Assembly: GCA_964058805.1 (NCBI GenBank)
Contig: CAXKVV010000775.1
Location: 1-26,204 of the forward strand
DNA from: Schoenoplectus triqueter
Lineage: Eukaryota > Streptophyta > Magnoliopsida > Poales > Cyperaceae
Reading direction: 5' to 3'
DNA: 26,204 bases
Shown here: positions 17,872 to 26,204 of the stretch, piece by piece
Layout of the letters: each line of letters begins with the position of its first letter
Position numbering within the stretch: the first letter of the stretch is position 1
Translations under genes and position numbers: made by a program
The notes under the pieces: generated by a model
The model's database searches: none
What the model was told of the DNA's origin: nothing
What the model saw: only the letters and a program-made list of their open reading frames with translations

Positions 17872-19615
17872 CTAACGGAAGGGACTGTCAGAGATCATGT
17901 CCATAGATGAGTCGTTGCAGCTTGAAGAATTGTTCTGGCCTCCAGTGGTAGGTTGGCTGTCACTGTTTGAGCAGTAACCATCAGCTTGAGAGATCTGGTA
18001 CGACTGGAGGCTCCTGCGCACTGGACTGGAGAGCGCATTGGAGAAGACCGCATTTCTCGATTGCTCAGAGAAGTTCAGCCGCGGTTGGCCAGATAGATTA
18101 GCTTGCGTGCTGTTGGAGCTCGGGTTCATGAACTGCATGGCCGCTTGTGGGTGTAGCCCAGGGGACACTGGGCCTTCACTGCTACCATATTCCATCTCAT
18201 GCTGAAAAAAAGGAAACCAGAATGAAGTAATATACAGAATGTTCAAAGTTTAGGAATTTGATAAAATGTATTGGGTTTTGAAAAAAAAAAGGAGTTACCA
18301 TAGAATTAGTGTCCAGTGCAAGACTTGATTTACAGGTCAGAACTGGAACCATATAGATCAGTACTGGTACTGGTAACACTAATCTTACATGTCATGGATG
18401 CAACACCTTCAGGGATGTACAAAACAAGCTCTTGGACCATAGTGTCAAAACACATAAAGCTTAAAGGAGCTCATATCTTGCAATGCAAAATGAAAAAAAA
18501 TAAGAAGTCCAACCTGAATATGAGATAATATATCAGAAACGGTGACCCTTGAACCTTCTTCATGTTGTCTCACTATCCAGTGGTACAGCTTGTCCTAAAG
18601 GCACATCACAATCTAATGGAATTAGAGGCAGGTGAAAATATAGCATAAACAAAGAGTAAGAACAATTCTATTTGACCATTTTACCCTTCCCTCCCCGGCT
18701 CCCCTTCCTAGAGGAAACTTCTAATCCAGGTTAAGCTGGAGTATTTCCCTTACAAGGGAAGTAACCAGGGCAATAACTTGGCTTGACCCAACCTAATTAG
18801 AAAGAAACAGTCAGTTTCTGCTAATAATTCTTTTTGTCTGCTTAGAAATATGAAAACCTCTTAAGAGTCAACCTGGGGTTCTCAGCTGCTAGTCCCAAAT
18901 AGTAGAAAGTACAGACTTAAATTTAATTTATCGGAGGCATTTCAAAACTATTTTGCTTCCTTGCAAAATTTCCTTTTCAAATTATAATTTTCCATTAAAG
19001 CTGGCATGGATAGGAGTCTCTACAAATAATTATACATCCAAGAATTCCTCATCAGAAGGAATTCTGTAATTGACGTAACTGATCTAAGAATTCCTCATCA
19101 GAAGCATCAAAGGAACAATAAATTAAGCACTTGCTAGACTAAATTGTTAAACTATAGAGCAGTAATGTTTTCCAAAAGTTCTAGAGAGAGAACTTCGATT
19201 TTTGAAACATTTATAAACCCGTAAGAGCTACCAAAAACAAAACATGAAAAGGTAATCCAGCGACACTGAAAGCCAAAAAATGCAAAGATGCTGAATGGCT
19301 AATGCAACCCTAAACCAAACTTTATCAGTACCTCATGCCAATATCAAGTAAAAAACAAGTTTCAGACGACTAAATCGTACGAGATCAATTAAGGACAAAA
19401 CATCGACAAAATTCAAGAGAAAAATAAAATAAAAAGAGAGATAACGGGCTAACCATGGCATGACGCTCGCCGGCCTGGAAGGAGAGCTTCTGTTGCGTCA
19501 TGGACTGGGTGTAGAGCTGGGAGAGAGCGTTGGCGGCTCCCCTGAAGGCGGTGTAGAGCGTACGGTCGGCCTCGTCAAGGCGAGTCACCGACTCGTTCTT
19601 CCTCTTCCTCCCCAT
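17872..19615 (-). CDS. conserved plant protein of unknown function (3 exons, 190 aa)
   Basis: Exons on the minus strand: 19615-19454, 18594-18514 and 18201-17872, with GT-AG introns of 859 and 312 bp and an open frame of 573 nt. The N-terminus MGRKRKNESV is basic and could be a nuclear targeting signal. A conserved helical block follows, RTLYTAFRGAANALSQLYTQ and QQKLSFQAGERHAM (about 18-54). Next is DKLYHWIVRQHEEGSRVTVS (55-74), which looks like a small folded region. The C-terminal half is low in complexity, rich in Ser, Asn and Gln, with one conserved motif NAVFSNALSSPVRRSLQSYQ (131-150) and a C-terminal DSSMDMISDSP. I recognise the pattern as a conserved land-plant family. Relatives are, as I recall, sometimes labelled holocarboxylase synthetase, but no biotin-ligase motif is visible here, so I would not use that name. 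The SSPVRRSL block could be a phosphorylation or binding motif (inference). Confidence 0.88.
19040..19104. repeat. 19-bp direct repeat, period 46 bp
   Basis: AAGAATTCCTCATCAGAAG occurs at 19040-19058 and again identically at 19086-19104. It lies in the first intron of the 190-aa protein gene. A third partial GAAGGAATTC lies between them in inverted sense. Confidence 0.9.
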
Positions 19616-19637
19616 GCTATAGCGCGAATCGATCGAT

Positions 19638-19663
19638 GCGAGCGAGCGAGCGAGCGAGCGAGC
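19638..19663. repeat. (GAGC)n microsatellite in the 5' leader of the 190-aa protein gene
   Basis: About six GAGC units lie 22 bases upstream of the ATG (minus strand: GCTC repeats). The leader also contains GA/CT-rich tracts at about 19720-19750. Confidence 0.9.
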
Positions 19664-19704
19664 AATCAAGCCCCGATCGGAGGAGAGGAGGGTGGAACCG
19701 GAGA

Positions 19705-19713
19705 AAACCCTAA
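19705..19713 (-). promoter_or_regulatory. perfect telobox in the leader/promoter of the 190-aa protein gene
   Basis: AAACCCTAA, the complete plant telobox, lies 90 bases before the start codon of the minus-strand gene. Teloboxes near transcription starts are bound by TRB and related Myb proteins. The TRB gene lies about 7 kb away. A further AACCCTAAA is in the first intron at about 19306-19314. Confidence 0.6.
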
Positions 19714-19764
19714 ATCGAAAGTGCGAGAGAGGGAGGAGGAGGAGAGAGAAGCCGTCGAAGGCTA

Positions 19765-20467
19765 ATTTTATTTTATTTTATTTTTATTATTGTAATCCGT
19801 CCAGGAGACGCGAGCGAAGAGGATTAAAAGAGGAGGAAGGAAAGACGAAAGAGAAGGGAGGCAAGCCAAGCCAGGCAACTGAGGCCAGAGAAAGAAAAGT
19901 GGGTGAGAGAGAGACTGAATCAGCTGCGCCAGTGAATGCGTTATGCACCGGGTTTTCATTTATGAGATATCGAAATCAGGATGGATGGATGGATGCATAA
20001 ATCCATTGCATCACATAGTCATGGTCTCATGGATACTTGGATAGACTTCATCCGGATCTAGGTCATATGGCATATTTGCTATTTGCGTATCCAATGCATG
20101 CAAGAAGCCAAGAACCTTATTATTACTATTTTTATATTTTGCCTTTACTTTTCACTTCTTCATTTTATATTTATTTTGACAAAATCAAAAGGGAAATACC
20201 TGCTCTTCTCTGCTCTGCTCACTGTCATTTTTTACTGACATGAGTCTCATTCAATAATAAATCTCTTCTGAATTTAATTTGAACCGTTTAAATTAATTCG
20301 GCGGCTATGTCATACTTTTCCTACCATGAAACGAGTATCATTTGAGTCGTTCATAATTTGACAAACCCATATGAACAAAGTAATATAATTCCAATAGTAA
20401 AACTCGGCCATAATAAAAAATATTTAAAATCATATAAGGATTGTATAAAAACGTTTTTATAATAAAG
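19765..20467. other. upstream region of the 190-aa protein gene; no gene seen
   Basis: The region begins with a T-rich TTTTATTTTA stretch (plus strand 19767-19790) and a GA-rich stretch to about 19920. A short GGAT repeat follows (about 19979-19994). Open frames at 19692-20243 overlap the leader and have simple-repeat composition, so they are not called as genes. Confidence 0.4.
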
Positions 20468-21015
20468 GAGGATCCAATGTCTATGATCGGCGTGTACCTC
20501 GTGTTTATCTATTTATTGTACATAAATTTACAGATTTAAATCATTAGATACTACGTCATCTCAATTGTACATATAAAAGATTATGAAAAATTAACTTCAT
20601 TTGAATAATCATCAAATGAGAAGGTTAAATTTTAAAATTCAATATGTTGATTTACTAAACAATTAAGTGTGTTTGGATAGTGGAAGAATTAGTACAAGGA
20701 TAGTGTTTTTTAGGTTAGTGATTGAGGATCCAATGTCTATGATCAGTGTGTACCTCGTGTTTATCTATTTATTGTACATAAATTTACAGATTTAAATCAT
20801 TAGATACTAAGTCATCTCAATTGTACATATAAAAGATTATGAAAAATTAACTTCATTTGAATAACCATCAAATGAGAAGGTTAAATTTTAAAATTCATTA
20901 CGTTGATTTTACTAAACACTTAAGTGTGTTTGGATAGTGGAAGAATTAGTACAAGGATAGTGTTTGTATAGTGGAAGGATTAGTAAAAGGATAATGTTTT
21001 TTAGGTTAGTGATTG
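20468..21015. repeat. 256-bp tandem duplication plus a partial third copy
   Basis: A unit starting GAGGATCCAATGTCTATGAT at 20468 repeats at 20724 with very few differences, for example ATCGGCGTG against ATCAGTGTG. After the second unit, a shorter piece containing GGAAGGATTAGTAAAAGGAT and TTTTTTAGGTTAGTGATTGAG (about 20966-21015) repeats the end of the unit once more. No protein-coding content. High similarity implies a recent event. Confidence 0.9.
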
Positions 21016-21089
21016 AGAATAGTGTGAGATTAATGACTTCTTAGAAAATATAATAGTAAAGCTAACTTTTTATTATTTATGTATTGTTT

Positions 21090-21380
21090 GGATGCTAATT
21101 ATTATTATTATTATTATTATATTTATTATCATCATTATTATTGTTTAATTTATCATTATTTTATTTAATATTATTGATTTTTATTTTATTTAATATTATT
21201 TAATATTATTCTATAATGTTATTTGTTATTAATTATTATTTTGCTTAATCTAATGCCTATTTAATATTGCTTTTTACTATTATCAATATTATTTTATTTA
21301 ATACTAATAATTATTTTTATCATTAGTTATTACTATTTTATTTATTTTTATTTTTTATTTTTTTATTTTTTATTTATTGC
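21090..21380. repeat. ATT/TTTA-rich simple-sequence tract
   Basis: A run of ATT units (about 21102-21135) grades into degenerate TTTATTTAATATTATT-type sequence through to about 21380. The composition is almost entirely A and T with no coding potential. Confidence 0.85.
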
Positions 21381-21674
21381 TTGAATTTAAAATTGCTTCT
21401 GGGGAAGATGAATAAAAAAATGGGGTGATACATATTTTTACCATTTCTCTCTCTTCATCTCTTTCTCTGCCCAATAAATCAATTATTGGATGAGTTAGTA
21501 AGATAGCGTTAACCTTTACTATTCTCAATAGATAAATTGATGTTTGGATCACATCTAACTCGAGAGTAGCAAGTTGTATCCAAGAATAATGATATTTTGA
21601 TGTATATATAAATAATATTAAAATAATATATTTTTTATGTACACAAGTATTATGATATATAAAAAGTAGTGAGA

Positions 21675-22007
21675 CTATTATGCTCGTGAAACACAGTGGT
21701 TAGTGTATTTCAGACTTAAATCTCTAATTTCAAATTAAATATGATTAATCTAAATTATTCAATCTAATCTATATATAAAAATTTATTACCAAACCAAACT
21801 TGATTTGAGAATTCTGATTCTTCCAAAAAAAATGATTTTCTCCCCATCCGTAAAAATAGTAAACTAATTTCAAAAATATAAAATTTAGTTTGCTAATATA
21901 TTTCATATGAAGACTATATTTAATGATTTTGATTGGTCGTACCTAAATTAAAATTAGAGATGGATTTGAAGTACCACCCTCCATCGTGCTTCACGAAGCG
22001 CAATAAC
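21675..22007. mobile_element. diverged foldback MITE related to E1, copy E2 (~330 bp)
   Basis: The left end TATTATGCTCGTGAAACACA pairs with the reverse complement of the right end (TATTGCGCTTCGTGAAGCAC). The arms continue with ATCTCTAATTTCAAATTAAA against ATCTCTAATTTTAATTTAGG. The right arm also matches E1 in the ATATGAAGA-CATATT and TTGGTCGTAC blocks. It is non-coding. It shows that the family is not confined to the 12.6-15.7 kb nest. Confidence 0.65.
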
Positions 22008-25000
22008 CTCATTTTATATAATTTTTTATCAGTTAATTTAATTTTGTTCACATCGATGTGACACCAATAACTATAAGCATTTGATCTCTTCTCTTTATAA
22101 TATTAAATTAGATTTTACAAATACGTATTGTACATTTCAAAATTTATTTAAACATTATTTTATAGAAGCATTGCCCATTTTTCAATTTAGGTATCAAGCT
22201 TTAGAAAATTTACAATCCTATCAGTAATTTTTTTTTAAACTGCATGTCGTTAAATCCATTTTAAAAAACGTAAATTGACATGGTAGATGCTATATTACGA
22301 GCATTTTTGCTACTTTTTTTAAAAGAAAAATATGATGTTTTTTAAGTATTTTAAAATAGATAATTTGAACGAAGAAAAGGCACAATGATAATTCTTCTTA
22401 CGGGTTGATACAATTTTAATAATAAGGAGAGCTTGAGAACTATTTACCTTGATAACATTCATCAAGTAAAAGTGAAGTTAGAAAAATATAATAGGTAAAT
22501 ATTTAAGCAAGTTCAGCGATCTTCGTATAACATGAAGTTTGCAGTCGTTCATATTTGATAGCATTTAATTAAACATCAAATAAATTTTACATTATACGGA
22601 GATGATACACAAGCACTCTACAATATGCGACGTCTACAATTTTATTCATTTTTTAAAATTATTTTATATGATTTGAGAAAACATTGATAAAGCTGCCAAA
22701 TTAATAATTTCTTGATGGATTATTAGATTCCCACTGAATTTCTGGCGGGGCATTACTTTTTACCCTTTTATTATAAAGAAGATAAATATATGCGATTTTT
22801 TTATCAAAAAGAATTACTTAGTATACTCCTTTTTTCTCTGTTAAATGAGCTTAAAATAATGACACAATTAAGGTTGCTTATCTTAGCATATATTAAATTC
22901 CAAAGTAACTATTTTTAACTGTGTTGTCATTTGTCAATACGATATAATGTGAATTTGTCCGACATTGACGATATAATTATTTTTGTATGATATTAACTCA
23001 ATAAATCAAAGCAATTCAGAAAAAGAAATAAGCTCTCTTTATCCGAACTCAAATTCTCCTTATCTTGTTTGTTCAACGCCAGAAGGGCCATAAATATTTT
23101 TTTGAAGGATTCGTGTATTTGTGCGCGCATTGCTTTTTACTTTTTTTTTTTTAATATAGAAAACGATGGGTCTCGTCTGAAATTGTACGAGTCGTTAGCC
23201 ATAAAGATTTCCATGGTTATTTGAGAAGTTATATTTAGTACATTTCCCCCCTACCTTTCATGTAATTCTTTTTTGCTACCATTGAAAAGCAAAATGACAC
23301 GTTTTACACTTTAAAATAAATGACTTGAAGGGGGAAAAAGTACTGTGCACTTTTAAAATAAATGAGGCGTCAGGTTTGTCGAATAATTTTATCATATCAC
23401 GTTGCATTCTTACACTTATGTCCTAGGTCAAAGAGATTATCATTTGATCATTGTTTTTTTTTTGTGTAACCTGAGTTTAAATTGGTGATACATATGAACA
23501 GAAATTGTGTGCACGTCTCATATGATTGGATATTAGTAGTAATCTATTTTCACCGTATCGTCGAAATGATACAGTGAAATAGAGTTGACATAGATAATTA
23601 ATATAATTTTTTATATGATTTTAGACACTATACCATTAATAATTTTAGAAAGACAATTAATTAATTTACATTTTAAAATTTTCTAATTTTTTTGATCGAA
23701 CGGCGTCAATTTATGTACTTATCCAGTTATCCTGTTATTCACTTGGGATTATATTAGCAACTTTTAGTCGCTGAAGAAAACAAACACAAACCAAAAAAAA
23801 AGGAGAGAAAAGGTCGTGCACCGGGTGTATACAATATAGTAAAAATAGGCATGTGGATTCTGAGAATCTCAGTAATCTAGTTGGTGGTCCCACTCTACTC
23901 TATGCGGCTGAATCAAATCCAGCCGTTTGATTCGATCTATGGAATCAAACACCTCACGTGGCGAGAGAGTAATAAATGGACGATTCGAGAAATGTTTCAA
24001 AAATTTATGATTCGAAATTTAAAAATAGTTCCTTCATATAATATAAATAAAATATATTAAAATATTAAAAATTAAAAATAGAAAATATAATTTAAGATAT
24101 TATATTGTATATTTTATTTGAAATAAAAATTTATTGATAAATAAAATATATTATATATTAAATTGATATATAATTCGTGACGATTAAGGATAAAAAACGA
24201 ATTATTTATTACTTTTGTTACTACGTTTCAAAGTCCAAGCCGTGTGATATGTCACATGTATTCAACCAAAAGCGACATGTTTATACAAAAGAAAAACGCT
24301 TATTCCTTTGTGACTGTTTGCTCTTTCAAACAAGTTTCTGAGAATGTGCTTGGAGAATGCCTGAAACACAAACAGTCCGCAAATATATGATGGCAAGGTT
24401 ACTTAAACAAATGTATAATTGGAAAATAAATTGATTAATGTCTCGTTCTATGGTTCGACTTTTTTATTGGTTTTTTTTTTTGAAAACTTTCAGTTCCATC
24501 TTAATTATTCGGATGATTTTCCCCACTCGCCTAAAAAAATATTAATAGAAAAATGGATTATTTGCTTTAAACAATTCAAAGACATGGATGTAACCTATAT
24601 GATTTTAATTAAAAACTATAAAATTACATATCTCCACTCAAAGGGGTGGGGGTAAGATGTTAAAATTTTTAGATTGAATTTTTAATCCAGAAAAATCATT
24701 TCAGTTTAAGCAAATGAAGAGAACGTTACAATCTACAATTAGAGACCGAAAATGCTACCGATCAACTAGCGTGCAGCATTAATTAATTAATTTATTCAAA
24801 TTTTTTCTGTTGGAATTTAGTAGCAATGCAAGTTTAAAAATTCATTTGAGCCGTAAAATCCTTTATAGACGATTCATGTTACATCCATCCATAACTGAAT
24901 AGATTCGGTTATATATTAAAAACTTGAATTATTCATCATAATATATAAAAAAAGTTAAATTAAATTAATCTAATTGTGAGATGTACTAAAATATTTTGGT

Positions 25001-25860
25001 TTCTCGAAATGTCTATATCAGTGGTTTTCATATTTACTGATTTTGGATAAATTGAATTTCTTTTTTTTTTCAGATTGATACAGAGATATAAAATTTCCGT
25101 ATTAAACAAAGTCTAAATAAGAAATACAGAGGGGGAGAAGATGAAACGAGGTCCTATGTATTATAAAAATCCATATACAAAAATTGCAATATTTTAAATG
25201 AAATGTGAATATTTATGCAAAAAACTGATTAATCGATTAGTGGTACTATATCCGTCCGTCAAACGCATGCCATTTATAACATTGAATATAAATATAGATA
25301 AAAGTAATATGCTAAATAATGTTTAAAATTTCCACCTTATTTTGACTATTTCGGTAAAACATTATATGCAGCAGCAATAATCTCAGAAAAACTTTTATTT
25401 CAGTGTGGCTTTGTGAGTGTTCATAAAAGTATTAGGGCAGCGAAGGTATATATATATATCAATTTATCTTTCAACAATGTCCCCCCCCCCCCAGATTTTA
25501 TAGACGTTTTAATTTGAATAGCTAAAATATCATTCTCTCATCCGCATAAATGCAACTAATTATTTCTTATTTTATGTTTCATGGATTTCTTTTTCAATTT
25601 CCGAAATTTGTTTATGTTGTGCTTATTAAAAAATGTTATCTTTTGATGTGGCAATCAAATGGGTCGGATTAAATTCAGATTTGGACGGATAGCATCATGT
25701 CAGTTTCATCTTACGGAAAAAAAATGAATCAAATAGGGTGGAAAAAAGGTGGGACGATTGTTCTATTAATCATGCTATACTCGCATGTAGACGTAGCGCA
25801 TCGGTGAATTTATTTTATTCCAACGGAAACAATTTGGTCAATTGCTCTTAGATCCGCATT
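22008..25860. other. long AT-rich spacer without recognisable genes
   Basis: Open frames here, such as 24419-24655, have AT-driven composition and no protein features. Small items seen: a G-box CACGTGGC at 23955-23962, an inverted AATCAAA/TTTGATT pair at 23912-23932, and a 12-C run at 25481-25492. No tRNA, rRNA, transposase or LTR pair was identified. Confidence 0.5.
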
Positions 25861-25864
25861 GGTG

Positions 25865-26083
25865 TTGACTGTCAAAATTAAATTTTTATGTCATATATAA
25901 TTTATTTTAAGAGTGATATCTCTTAATAGAATGAAATTGTCAAAATGACATTTTCGTAATTAATTTTTTGCTTCTTCGCTAACGTGATTTGTCAAATTTA
26001 AATAATTATCTAATTTTGCCTAGTATCTGCATCCCTGAAATTTAAATGACAATTGTCAAATGAGATTTGACAATCAATTTGAC
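25865..26083. promoter_or_regulatory. cluster of seven TTGAC/GTCAA motifs
   Basis: TTGAC at 25865, 26067 and 26079 and GTCAA at 25871, 25939, 25991 and 26055. Six of them extend to TTGACA/TGTCAA. TTGAC is the core of the W-box bound by WRKY factors, but no gene start is visible nearby, so this may equally be internal repeat structure of an unknown element that runs off the window. Confidence 0.4.
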
Positions 26084-26204
26084 AACTTTCTATTACATCC
26101 TACTACTTTAGCTCATCTAAGCGGAAAAAGTTTTTTAAGGGATTTTTATTTTATTTTCCACTCCAAAATATGAAATTTAGAAATTTGCCACTCTAAAACT
26201 TAAA

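Noticed and set aside
17872..19615. Naming the 190-aa protein a holocarboxylase synthetase
   Set aside because: The label is one I recall from relatives, but no biotin-ligase motif or suitable length is present, so it is left as unknown.
19460..20000. Plus-strand frames of about 100 codons rich in Glu and Arg
   Set aside because: They are antisense to the first exon and GA-rich leader of the 190-aa protein gene, and are driven by simple repeats.
21682..21741. tRNA- or SINE-like sequence (CACAGTGGTTAGTGTATT followed by a TTCAAATT B-box-like block)
   Set aside because: It looks like an A-box and B-box at first, but it pairs with the sequence at about 21945-22006 as the left arm of a foldback element, which explains it better. 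No cloverleaf can be drawn.
24419..24655. 78-codon frame in the right spacer
   Set aside because: Dominated by Phe, Lys, Asn and Ile codons as expected from AT-rich sequence, with no homologue I recognise.

Overview
This is a stretch of nuclear DNA from a flowering plant. It has intron-rich genes with GT-AG splice sites, AT-rich introns and spacers, MITE-like foldback elements, long TA/GA microsatellites and an LTR-like remnant. GC-rich first exons beside very AT-rich spacers would suit a non-grass monocot, but I cannot fix the lineage.

Four protein genes can be rebuilt exon by exon. (1) Minus strand 4171-843: an eight-exon gene for a 500-residue plastid S1-domain RNA-binding protein of the RLSB/PDE338 family. 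(2) Plus strand 4529-6501: a two-exon gene for a small (75-79 aa) protein with one membrane segment followed by a helical, coiled-coil-like tail. It diverges from RLSB across a 357-bp shared promoter. (3) Plus strand 9141-12322: a telomere-repeat-binding factor (TRB / Single-Myb-Histone), 298 aa. It has six coding exons, the last contributing only four residues and a stop. (4) Minus strand 19615-17872: a three-exon gene for a conserved 190-aa plant protein of unknown function. All four reading frames are intact across their joins.

Between genes 3 and 4 (12.6-15.7 kb) lies a dense nest of six foldback elements from two families, separated almost only by microsatellites, several of them self-complementary. 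A seventh, diverged copy lies at 21.7-22.0 kb. The right quarter (about 20-26 kb) is AT-rich and gene-free as far as I can see. It holds a 256-bp tandem duplication, an ATT-rich tract, the seventh foldback element and a cluster of TTGAC/GTCAA motifs. The left edge carries an LTR-like remnant.

Genes 1, 3 and 4 have recognisable promoter signals. Site II (TGGGCT) motifs lie between genes 1 and 2. Site II motifs, a telobox core, a G-box and a TATA box precede the TRB gene. A perfect telobox lies in the leader region of gene 4. TRB proteins bind teloboxes, so self-regulation by TRB and control of its neighbour are testable ideas. I found no tRNA, rRNA, CRISPR or operon-like system, and no clearly new multi-gene system. 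The most notable features are the foldback nest, the telobox/TRB relationship and the tiny last TRB exon.
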